Origin: DATGKR01 sp035294565
GTDB lineage: Bacteria; Actinomycetota; Acidimicrobiia; Acidimicrobiales; Palsa-688
Reading direction: 5' to 3'
Assembly: GCA_035294565.1 (NCBI GenBank)
Contig: DATGKR010000162.1
Coordinates: forward strand, 1-24,332
DNA: 24,332 nucleotides
Below the pieces are notes generated by a model, which was not told the DNA's origin, made no database searches, and saw only the letters and a program-made list of their open reading frames with translations. Shown piece after piece: positions 18,388-24,250 of the stretch. Made by a program: the position numbers and the translations under genes. Numbering within the stretch: position 1 is the stretch's first letter; every line of letters begins with the position of its first letter.

Positions 18388-18402
18388 CACCGCGCCGCTG
18401 CC
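18308..18402. repeat. 47-bp direct repeat duplicating the cobS/cbiB junction
   Basis: Copies at 18308-18354 and 18356-18402 are offset by 48 bases and match at 42 of 47 positions by my count. Each contains TCACCAC, which on the minus strand is GTGGTGA, the stop/start overlap. The offset of 16 codons keeps the cbiB frame, so either copy could start cbiB. In protein terms the repeat appears as AVVRxRPGSRA twice. Confidence 0.8.
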
Positions 18403-19088
18403 GCTATCAGGCCAGCCGTCTCCGCCACCACGACGCACGCCCCCAGCACATCGCCCGTGTAGCCCCCAAGGCGCCTCTCGGCCAACAAGGTCACCACGGC
18501 AGTTCCGGCCGCCGCCGCGGCGGCCGCCACCAACCCCGGAACCGGGCGCCACGCGGCGAGCAGCCCCACGCCGAGCCCGACACCGAGAGCAAGCCGCAGC
18601 CAGCGGGTTCTTCCAGCGAACGCCGAAGCCAGCCCCCCTTCGGGGCGGGCGTAGGGCCGCAGCCGTGCTACTGCGGCCACTGAACCCCGCGACAGGCACC
18701 ACAGGCCCCCGAGAAGCAGGATCCCGGGACGCAGCGAGGCCAGAGCCGCCCAGCGGAGCAACAGGACGACACCGGCCGCGCTCACACCGAAGGCCCCGGC
18801 CCCCGGGTCGGCCATGACCTCCAGCCGACGGGCGGTGGGCATCGGCGCCAGCAGCCCGTCGGCGGAGTCGATGAGACCGTCGAGGTGGAGCATCCCCGTG
18901 GCAGCCAGATCGGCTGCGACCACGACCGCCGCCGATATCGCCGGAGGCCACAGCCGCGCCGCCAGCCACCACACGCCGCCGAGCAGCGAGCCGATCAGCG
19001 CGCCGGCAGGGGCGAACCAGTCGAGGGTGGTGGGACCGGGACTGGCGGCTGGTCCAAGCGGAGTCAAGAAGGCGAGAGCCCTTCTCAC
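18384..19088 (-). CDS. cobS: Adenosylcobinamide-GDP ribazoletransferase (cobalamin synthase)
   Basis: CobS (CobV) joins alpha-ribazole (phosphate) to adenosylcobinamide-GDP in the membrane, the final assembly step. The 234-residue protein has the family N-terminus ALAFLTPLG, the metal-binding block HLDGLIDSADGLL (about 69-81), ADPGAGAFGV, and GGYTGDVLGA near residue 210, with several hydrophobic segments. Length is close to the usual 250. The start is GTG 19088, without an obvious ribosome-binding site. It is separated from cobU by a tandem repeat array that fills the whole gap. The stop overlaps the first candidate start of cbiB (GTGA). Cobalamin synthases of this type are named cobS in enterobacteria and cobV in Pseudomonas; this is not the chelatase CobS. 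Confidence 0.93.
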   Translation of the reverse strand: MRRALAFLTPLGPAASPGPTTLDWFAPAGALIGSLLGGVWWLAARLWPPAISAAVVVAADLAATGMLHLDGLIDSADGLLAPMPTARRLEVMADPGAGAFGVSAAGVVLLLRWAALASLRPGILLLGGLWCLSRGSVAAVARLRPYARPEGGLASAFAGRTRWLRLALGVGLGVGLLAAWRPVPGLVAAAAAAAGTAVVTLLAERRLGGYTGDVLGACVVVAETAGLIAAAARW

Positions 19089-19093
19089 GCCAC

Positions 19094-19297
19094 ATGACGC
19101 CCTACCGCTGCCTCACCCGCCGCGGCGAGTCGCTCCGACGTCGTCCCTCCCCTCTCCCCTGGCTCACCCGCCGCACCGAGTCGCTTCGACGTCCTCCCTC
19201 TCGTCGCGCCTGGCTCCCCCATTGCGCTGCGTCGATCCGGCGTCATCCCTCTCGTCGCGCCTGGCTCCCCCATTGCGCTGCGTCGATCCGGCGTCGT
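19094..19297. repeat. 51-bp minisatellite, four units, filling the cobU-cobS gap
   Basis: Units run 19094-19144, 19145-19195, 19196-19246 and 19247-19297. Units 3 and 4 are identical at 50 of 51 positions, differing only near the end (A/G); units 1 and 2 are more diverged. The array begins 5 bases upstream of the cobS start and ends on the first base of the cobU stop triplet. The period equals 17 codons. On the minus strand units 3 and 4 each contain AATGGGGGAG, a purine block. Confidence 0.9.
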
Positions 19298-19779
19298 CAC
19301 AGCTGGATGGACCTCCCGGCGACTACCAGGAAGGCCCGCTCGGCGACCTCTGAGACGCACCGGTTCAACTCCCCCAGCCGGTCCCGGAACAATCCGCCCA
19401 GCGCCGTGGAAGGGTGCACCCCGAGCCCGACCTCCTCGGAGACGAGGATCGTCTCACCCTCCCGCCGGCGGAGGACGCCGCAGAGCTCGTCTGGGTCTGC
19501 GGCGAAACCCGGCAAGGCCGCCAACCAGGTGCCAAGAGAGTCGACGAGCACCGTGCCGGCCAGCCGCGCCACCGCCCCGTGCAGATCGGCGCCGCACTCC
19601 ACGGTGGTCCAAGATGCAGGGCGGCGCTCTCTGTGGAGCCGGATCCGCTCGGCAAAGTCGGCGTCGTCTCCGGGCAGCGCCGTGGCGACGTAGCTGACCG
19701 GCGGAGGGGCGGACGCGGCCAGGCGCTCGGCAAAAGCCGACTTGCCGCTTCGCGCTCCCCCCAGAACCAGGGTGATCAT
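19297..19779 (-). CDS. cobU: Adenosylcobinamide kinase / guanylyltransferase
   Basis: CobU (CobP) phosphorylates adenosylcobinamide and then transfers GMP to it, giving the substrate of CobS. The 160-residue protein has the P-loop GGARSGKS (7-14), YVATALPGDD, RIRLHRERRP with the guanylylated histidine candidate His49, VDSLGTWLA, and VSEEVGLGVHP, all typical. Length is slightly below the usual 175-180. The start is ATG 19779; there is no strong ribosome-binding site (CAGAG directly before it), consistent with control by the riboswitch leader upstream. It is the first gene of the minus-strand cobalamin operon. Confidence 0.96.
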   Translation of the reverse strand: MITLVLGGARSGKSAFAERLAASAPPPVSYVATALPGDDADFAERIRLHRERRPASWTTVECGADLHGAVARLAGTVLVDSLGTWLAALPGFAADPDELCGVLRRREGETILVSEEVGLGVHPSTALGGLFRDRLGELNRCVSEVAERAFLVVAGRSIQL

Positions 19780-19819
19780 CTCTGAAACACTGTCAATGGA
19801 ATACGTCCTCGCGTGGCTC

Positions 19820-19966
19820 GACAGGCAGGTCTCCTGGCTCCCGGATCCACTTCCCCCCGGCCTTCCCGCCGCTTAGGGCGGTGACCATGCGGTGGGGGGT
19901 CGCTCCCCGGTCACAGTTGCGGGACAGCCCCGGATTTGCACCGGGTTCCCTGCTCTGCGGGACGCG
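19820..19966 (-). ncRNA. Cobalamin (B12) riboswitch
   Basis: Read on the minus strand, the leader has the hallmark blocks in order: GCAGGGAA and CCGGTGCAAATCCGGGG, GCTGTCCCGCAACTGTGACC, a variable hairpin region, and the B12 box AGCCAGGAGACCTGCC at 19824-19839. About 40 bases then lead to the cobU start and form the expression platform. Adenosylcobalamin binding should lower expression of the downstream cob operon. I see no strong terminator with a T-run, so translational control is more likely, but this is inference. The ends are approximate. Confidence 0.95.
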
Positions 19967-19972
19967 ACTTTA
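19967..19972 (-). promoter_or_regulatory. Candidate -10 of the cob operon
   Basis: TAAAGT on the minus strand lies just upstream of the first conserved riboswitch bases and fits TANNNT. Transcription would begin near 19960. No good -35 box is visible. Confidence 0.35.
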
Positions 19973-20040
19973 GCCTCCGTTGACCGGCCAGGCGACCCCC
20001 GTTCGTTTCGGACGTAAGGCAGCGGGGACTCGATCCGACG

Positions 20041-20046
20041 TATCGT
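20041..20046 (+). promoter_or_regulatory. -10 hexamer, leaderless start of cobO
   Basis: TATCGT ends 6 bases before GTG 20053. The gene has no Shine-Dalgarno site, so a leaderless message is likely. The promoter is divergent from the riboswitch promoter, with about 70 bases between them. Confidence 0.45.
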
Positions 20047-20052
20047 CTCGGT

Positions 20053-20577
20053 GTGGCGCGCGCCGAGTCCGTTGTGCTCCTGAACACCGGCGACGGGAAG
20101 GGCAAGTCGTCAGCCGCCTTCGGGGTGATGGGGCGGGGCTGGGCTCGGGGATGGCGGGTGGCCGTCGTCCAGTTCGTCAAGGGCGGCAAATGGAAGACCG
20201 GCGAGCGCAAGCTGGCGGACCACCTGGGCATCGAGTGGCACACCCTGGGGGACGGTTTCACCTGGGAGTCCAAGGACTTGGACGAGACGGCCGCCAAGGG
20301 ACGCCACGCGTGGGAGGTCGCCGCCCAAAAGCTCCGCTCGGGCGACTACGACCTTCTGATCCTCGACGAAATCACCTACGCGGTGAAGTACGGATGGGTT
20401 CCCGCCGAGCAGGTGGCCGCAGGCATCCGCCAGCGGGCACCGGGCACGAACGTCGTCATGACGGGGCGGTCAGCCGCTCCCGAGCTGGTCGAGGTGGCTG
20501 ACACCGCTACCGAGATGGTCAAGATCAAGCACGCCTACGACCGCGGGGTGAAGGCCAAGAAGGGAATCGAGTACTAG
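20053..20577 (+). CDS. cobO: Cob(I)alamin / cob(I)yrinate a,c-diamide adenosyltransferase
   Basis: CobO (CobA/BtuR type) transfers the 5'-deoxyadenosyl group of ATP to reduced corrinoids, before CobQ acts. The 174-residue protein has the P-loop-like NTGDGKGKSSAAFG (11-24), VVQFVKGGKWKTGE, LLILDEITYAVKYGW and MTGRSAAPELVEVADTATEM, all typical of the family. The N-terminus is shorter than in enterobacterial BtuR. The start is GTG 20053, which directly follows a -10-like hexamer. Unlike the other cobalamin genes here it is divergent and not behind the riboswitch, so it should stay expressed when B12 is plentiful, as would suit a salvage role. Confidence 0.95.
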   Translation: MARAESVVLLNTGDGKGKSSAAFGVMGRGWARGWRVAVVQFVKGGKWKTGERKLADHLGIEWHTLGDGFTWESKDLDETAAKGRHAWEVAAQKLRSGDYDLLILDEITYAVKYGWVPAEQVAAGIRQRAPGTNVVMTGRSAAPELVEVADTATEMVKIKHAYDRGVKAKKGIEY

Positions 20578-20662
20578 GCGGTTTTGCTCATGAGGGCAGC
20601 CGTTGATTCACTCGCCGTGCACCCAACCCCGCAGGCGGTGCCGGCGTCGACCATGAGGTGCG

Positions 20663-20688
20663 CCGCGGGGGTGAGGACCCCCACGCGG
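20663..20688. terminator. Hairpin in the cobO/permease convergent spacer
   Basis: CCGC-GGGGGT and ACCCCC-(AC)-GCGG pair as a 6-bp plus 4-bp stem with a 2-base bulge and a GAGG loop. It is the first strong structure after cobO. No T-run follows. Confidence 0.35.
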
Positions 20689-20743
20689 AGGTAATTCCAC
20701 AAGGTGTCCTTGCCCCTTGCCCATGCAGCGCGTTCGACAGCAC

Positions 20744-20806
20744 AAGGGACGGGGGCCGTCCCTTGGACGGAACCGCCCGTGCGGGCCGCTCGGCCTGCAC
20801 GGGCGG
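20744..20806. terminator. Two adjacent strong hairpins, possible bidirectional terminator
   Basis: The first (20744-20764) is AAGGGACGG-GGG-CCGTCCCTT, a perfect 9-bp stem with a 3-base loop. The second (20773-20806) has arms CCGCCCGTGC and GCACGGGCGG, with further inner pairing GGCC/GGCC around GCTC. They lie 8 bases apart between convergent genes, where transcripts from both sides must end. Neither has a clear T-run, which is common in high-GC actinomycetes. Confidence 0.5.
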
Positions 20807-20861
20807 CTCGATGGGGGGACACCGGAGGGGGACCGCCCGTCCTGATGGATCGGGATGTCGA

Positions 20862-21032
20862 ATCGCGCTCCCGATGTGACTCAGCGGCGAATCTCCGGAG
20901 CGCGAACCGACACGAAACCCGCCGGATCGCGCTCCAGCGATTATTGGCTGCGATCTCGGGAGCGCGATCCTGCGCGAAATGCGTCGATTCGCGCTCCAAA
21001 GATTCCAGCTCGACGCATCTCGGGAGCGCGAT
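20862..21032. repeat. Array of six 16-bp motifs in alternating orientation (three hairpins)
   Basis: The consensus is WTCGCGCTCCCGAGAT. Forward copies start at 20862, 20926 and 20988; reverse-complement copies occupy 20891-20906, 20953-20968 and 21017-21032. Each forward/reverse pair forms an imperfect stem of up to 16 bp with a loop of 13, 11 and 13 bases. The two spacers between pairs are each 19 bases and share CGAAA. The core TCGCGCTCC is unchanged in all six copies. The layout recalls REP/BIME elements, which lie 3' of genes, but I recognise no named family. Confidence 0.85.
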
Positions 21033-21080
21033 CGTGCAACTCCGACCCAGGGTGTCGGGCTGAATCCCGCCCGCCCCAGC

Positions 21081-22226
21081 TCAGGTGCGGGCGGCGACCA
21101 GCACCAGCACGCCCACTGCGGCAGCAAGAGCAAACGGCGCGGACGCGGCGCCGAGGCGCAGCGTCCGCCGTACGTCGGGCCTCGCGCCAGCGGTCCTCGC
21201 CGAGCCGTACCAGAGAACCCAGGCGAGCGAGCCGGACACGAACAGGTTGGGGCCCACGTTGAGGCCAATCAGGAGCGCCAAGGGATGGCCCGGCGCCCGG
21301 GCGGCGAGAAGCGCCGCGGCGGGAAGGTTGTTGATTACCACGGTGGCGACAGCGCCGACGGCCGCAGTTGCCCACGGGTCTAGGTGTGCCAGGATCCGCG
21401 AGAACGCCGTCCAGCTTCGCCCGAGTGTCCCCATCCCCACGGCGAGCCCGAAAAGCCCGACTAGCACGGGAACGCCCAGTACGTCCCAGACCCGGCGCGG
21501 GGTCAGTCGCCTCTGAGCGAGCCGAACTCCGACTGCCGCGCCGCCGATCGCCAGTACCTCGGGCGCCGGGTTGCTGAGCGCGACAACTGCGGCCACCGCG
21601 CCCACCACCGCCGCTACCCCGATGACCCCTCGGGGCCGCGCCGGCCGATCCTCCCCGCCCCGTCCCGCCGACTGATCCTCCCCGCCCCCCAGCGCCGACC
21701 GCTCCCCCCAGGCGACGACGCCAGCGGTCACCGCCCACGCCGCAAGCCACGGCAGGGCCATGCGGCCGGCGAAGCGCCCCCCGGCGAGGTGCAGCTGGCC
21801 GAGGACGATCAGGTTGGTCAGGTTGGAGCCGGGCAGGAGCAGCGACCCGGCGTTGGACAAAAGCACGCACGCGGACACAAGCACCGCGGCCGCCCTGCCC
21901 CGGCGCCGGCCGGTATGCACCGCCACTGGAGTGAGGAAGGCGACTGACGTGTCAAGGTTGAGCAGGGCGGTGACCACCACGACGAGCACTCCAAAGCCCG
22001 CGAACAACGTCCAGCCGCTTCTGGCGGCACCCCCCAGCCGCTCTCCGGCCGCAGCGAACAGGCCGTCCCCAGCGGCGACCAGGCCGATCAACAGCAGACC
22101 GCCCACCAGCACGAACGCCGGCCACGTCTGACCGGCGGCAGCCGCAGCCGAGGTGCCGGCCAGCCCGGCGGCGGCAGTGGAACCGGCCGCGCCGGCGGCA
22201 GCGAGGTACCACATCCAGCGCCGCAC
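21081..22226 (-). CDS. ArsB/NhaD/SLC13-type permease
   Basis: The 381-residue, highly hydrophobic protein has about ten membrane segments. It shows the two-fold blocks of the ion transporter superfamily: LLNLDTSVAFLTPVAV and LLPGSNLTNLIVL in the first half, VVINNLPAAALLA and GLNVGPNLFVSGSLAWVLWY in the second. The last block is typical of ArsB-like carriers, so arsenite or another anion is possible; citrate or dicarboxylates are alternatives, and no ars genes are nearby. A charged cytoplasmic loop with GGEDxxAGRGGED lies mid-protein. The start is GTG 22226. There is no ribosome-binding site, but TAGCTT ends 6 bases upstream, so it is probably leaderless. It is divergent from the hydrolase operon. 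Confidence 0.78.
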   Translation of the reverse strand: MRRWMWYLAAAGAAGSTAAAGLAGTSAAAAAGQTWPAFVLVGGLLLIGLVAAGDGLFAAAGERLGGAARSGWTLFAGFGVLVVVVTALLNLDTSVAFLTPVAVHTGRRRGRAAAVLVSACVLLSNAGSLLLPGSNLTNLIVLGQLHLAGGRFAGRMALPWLAAWAVTAGVVAWGERSALGGGEDQSAGRGGEDRPARPRGVIGVAAVVGAVAAVVALSNPAPEVLAIGGAAVGVRLAQRRLTPRRVWDVLGVPVLVGLFGLAVGMGTLGRSWTAFSRILAHLDPWATAAVGAVATVVINNLPAAALLAARAPGHPLALLIGLNVGPNLFVSGSLAWVLWYGSARTAGARPDVRRTLRLGAASAPFALAAAVGVLVLVAART

Positions 22227-22232
22227 CCTGCG

Positions 22233-22242
22233 AAGCTAGCCT
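22233..22242. promoter_or_regulatory. Overlapping divergent -10 hexamers
   Basis: Minus-strand TAGCTT (22233-22238), 6 bases from the permease GTG, shares its TAGC with plus-strand TAGCCT (22237-22242) through the palindrome GCTAGC. The plus-strand hexamer would serve the hydrolase operon with a leader of about 28 bases that contains its GGAGGG site. Two polymerases could not occupy both at once. Confidence 0.35.
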
Positions 22243-22276
22243 CCCACCCAACGAGGACACCTGATCGGAGGGACGC

Positions 22277-23065
22277 ATGCCAGAAGGACGGTTCGCCGAC
22301 GGCCGCTTGTTCTACCGCGCCTGGCCGGTCGAGCCGGCCCGAGCCCAGGTTGTGATCGCCCACGGGTACGCCGAGCACAGCGGCCGCTATGCCCATGTCG
22401 CCGGTGCGCTGAACGCGGCGGGCCTGGCTGTGTGGGCGCTCGACCACCGAGGCCACGGCAACTCGGAGGGGGAACGGGGCAACATCGAGTCGGTTTGGAC
22501 CGCCGTGGCCGACCTGGACGTCTTCGTCGACCTGGTCAGACGCTCCGCTCCGAGCGGCCAGCTATTCCTGGTCGGGCACTCCATGGGGGGGCTCATCGCC
22601 GCGGCCTACGCCGTCGAGCACCAGGACCGCCTGACCGGCCTGGCGCTCTCGGGGGCGTTGCTGCACGTTGCCCCCGAGCTGGTGGCCCTCGCCGACTTAG
22701 AGGAGATCCCCGACCTGGGGCTGGCCGACGCCATCTCACGCGATCCCTCAGTCGTGGCGGCCTACAAGGGCGACCCATTGGTGTACCTGGGGCCCCCGCC
22801 ACGAGGCTTCCTGCAGTCGGCCGGCCAGGTGGAGGAGGTTCGGGACCGATTGGGTGCGCTGACCCTCCCGCTGCTGGTAATGCACGGAAGCGGTGACCTG
22901 CTCGTCAGCCCCCAGGCACTGCGGGACGTAGTCGCCCGGGTCGCCAGCAAGGACCTCACCGCCATCTTGTGGCCCGACCTGTGGCACGAGATCTTCAACG
23001 AGCCTGAAAGGGACGAGGTCCTCGCGACGCTGGTCGCCTGGCTGACTGGCCGCTCACGTCGTTGA
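22277..23065 (+). CDS. Alpha/beta hydrolase, monoacylglycerol lipase-like
   Basis: The 262-residue protein matches the monoglyceride lipase (hydrolase_4) group: oxyanion-hole block AHGYAEHSGRY (28-38), LDHRGHGNSEG, nucleophile Ser102 in GHSMGG, acid Asp207 in HGSGDLLV, and His237 in DLWHEIFNEPE. It probably hydrolyses monoacylglycerols or lysophospholipids; the cap region (about 130-180) sets specificity and cannot be read from sequence. There is no signal peptide. The start is ATG 22277 with GGAGGG 4 bases upstream. It is first of three overlapping genes. Confidence 0.9.
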   Translation: MPEGRFADGRLFYRAWPVEPARAQVVIAHGYAEHSGRYAHVAGALNAAGLAVWALDHRGHGNSEGERGNIESVWTAVADLDVFVDLVRRSAPSGQLFLVGHSMGGLIAAAYAVEHQDRLTGLALSGALLHVAPELVALADLEEIPDLGLADAISRDPSVVAAYKGDPLVYLGPPPRGFLQSAGQVEEVRDRLGALTLPLLVMHGSGDLLVSPQALRDVVARVASKDLTAILWPDLWHEIFNEPERDEVLATLVAWLTGRSRR

Positions 23066-23844
23066 TCACCCTCAACGTCGTCGACGCCTTCACCTCCGTT
23101 CCCTTCCGGGGGAACCCGGCGGCCGTGGCACAGCTCGACTCCTTCCCGCCAGAGACCATGATGCAGGCCATCGCCTCGGAGATGAACCTCTCCGAGACGG
23201 CCTTCGCTGCCCGCCGCCCAAATGGGGGTTACGACCTCCGCTGGTTCACCCCGACCACCGAGGTGGATCTCTGCGGGCATGCGACGCTCGCCTGCGCCCA
23301 CCTTCTCGGGGGTCGCGCCCGTTTCTACACACGAAGCGGGGTGCTGGACTGCCGCAAGGACGAAGACGGCGTCATCTGGATGGACTTCCCCGCCGACCCC
23401 CCGACGCCCACGCCGACGCCCCCGTCGCTCTCCGGAATCCTGGCGGGGACGGCGATGACGGCCTGCGCCCGGGGGCGCTTCGATCTGCTCGTAGAGCTCA
23501 CCGATGCCGCTGCCGTGCGGGCCGTCTCCCCCGATTTGGCGGCGATCTCTTCGCTGGACTGTCGGGGTCTGATCGTCACCGCCGCCGGCGACAGTCCTGA
23601 CGTCGATTTCGTCAGCCGTTTCTTCGCCCCTTCGGCGGGGATACCAGAGGATCCCGTCACCGGTTCAGCGCACTGCACCCTCGCCTGCTACTGGGCTTCT
23701 CGCACCGGCCGGAGGGAGCTGACGGGCTACCAGGCCTCGACGCGCGGCGGGACGGTGCGGGTGCGTCTCGCCGGCGAGAGGGTCGAGCTCGGCGGCGAGG
23801 CGGTGACGGTCTCCGAGGTGCGGATCCATACTTTCTCCTCGTGA
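23062..23844 (+). CDS. PhzF-family isomerase/epimerase-like protein
   Basis: The 260-residue protein has the PhzF two-lobed layout: DAFTSVPFRGNPAAV (8-22), the catalytic glutamate in MNLSETAF (Glu45), FTPTTEVDLCGHATLA (62-77) and EDPVTGSAHC (196-205). PhzF itself isomerises a phenazine precursor; most relatives have unknown substrates, and nothing nearby suggests phenazines. A Pro/Thr stretch (113-121) marks the hinge between lobes. The start is TTG 23062, overlapping the hydrolase stop by 4 bases (TTGA), so coupling is expected; the family N-terminus starts there. Confidence 0.92.
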   Translation: MITLNVVDAFTSVPFRGNPAAVAQLDSFPPETMMQAIASEMNLSETAFAARRPNGGYDLRWFTPTTEVDLCGHATLACAHLLGGRARFYTRSGVLDCRKDEDGVIWMDFPADPPTPTPTPPSLSGILAGTAMTACARGRFDLLVELTDAAAVRAVSPDLAAISSLDCRGLIVTAAGDSPDVDFVSRFFAPSAGIPEDPVTGSAHCTLACYWASRTGRRELTGYQASTRGGTVRVRLAGERVELGGEAVTVSEVRIHTFSS

Positions 23845-24233
23845 CGGAGCGAAACGTGCTGGGTGGCGAGCTCGAACCGTGCGGGACCGACCCGCTGACC
23901 GGGTTCTACCGCGACGGGTGCTGCAACACGGGACCCGAGGACATCGGCAGCCACACGATCTGCGCCGTGGTGACGGCCGAGTTCCTCGCCCACCAGCAGG
24001 CGATCGGCAACGACCTGGTGACGCCCATGCCCGCCTACCGCTTCCCGGGCCTCGTGCCCGGCGATCGGTGGTGCGTGACGGCGGTCAACTGGCTGCGCGC
24101 CCACATGGACAACGCCGCTGCGCCGGTCGTGCTCGCCTCCACCCACGAGCGGGCGCTGGACATCGTCCCCCTCGACATCCTCCGCCAGCACGCCGTCGAC
24201 GTGCCCGACGATCCGAGCGGCCTCTTCGGCTGA
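23841..24233 (+). CDS. DUF2237 family protein
   Basis: The 130-residue protein is nearly all DUF2237 signature: NVLGGELEPCGTDPLTGFYRD, GCCNTGPEDIGSHTICAVVT, GNDLVTPMPAYRFPGL and PGDRWCVTAVNW, then an ASTHERALDIVPLDIL end. The conserved Cys pair (GCC), Cys in HTIC and Cys in RWC could bind metal or have redox roles, but the family function is unknown. The start is GTG 23841, overlapping the phzF-like stop (GTGA). It ends the three-gene operon and converges with a gene whose stop is 17 bases further on. Confidence 0.9.
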   Translation: MTERNVLGGELEPCGTDPLTGFYRDGCCNTGPEDIGSHTICAVVTAEFLAHQQAIGNDLVTPMPAYRFPGLVPGDRWCVTAVNWLRAHMDNAAAPVVLASTHERALDIVPLDILRQHAVDVPDDPSGLFG

Positions 24234-24250
24234 CGAGCACGTAGCGGGGC

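Larger units (their letters stand above)
20578..21080. other. 503-bp convergent spacer without a supported gene
   Basis: This lies between the 3' ends of cobO and the permease gene. It holds three hairpins (20663-20688, 20744-20764, 20773-20806) and then the six-motif alternating array (20862-21032). A minus-strand frame near 20574-20750 encodes WARGKDTLWNYLRVGVLTPA and onward, which looks slightly protein-like. I cannot assign it, and its upstream part is made of the repeats, so I do not call a gene; it might be the end of a decayed one. Confidence 0.6.

Noticed and set aside
17269..19095. A single 608-residue protein covering cbiB and the cobS region
   Set aside because: Only the part from about 18300 leftward resembles CbiB; the upstream part is a shadow of cobS in another frame and is low-complexity Arg/Gly.
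19085..19360. A minus-strand small repeat protein encoded by the 51-bp array
   Set aside because: The frame is open only because the unit is a multiple of three, it overlaps the cobU 3' end, and there is no good start or family match.
19791..19796. TTGACA as a -35 box directly upstream of cobU
   Set aside because: No -10-like hexamer lies 16-19 bases downstream; that position is inside cobU.
20862..21032. CRISPR array
   Set aside because: The motifs alternate in orientation, are only 16 bases long, have 11-19-base spacers that partly resemble each other, and no cas genes are present.
23062..23844. Phenazine biosynthesis gene
   Set aside because: PhzF relatives are widespread outside phenazine pathways and no other phz gene is in the window.
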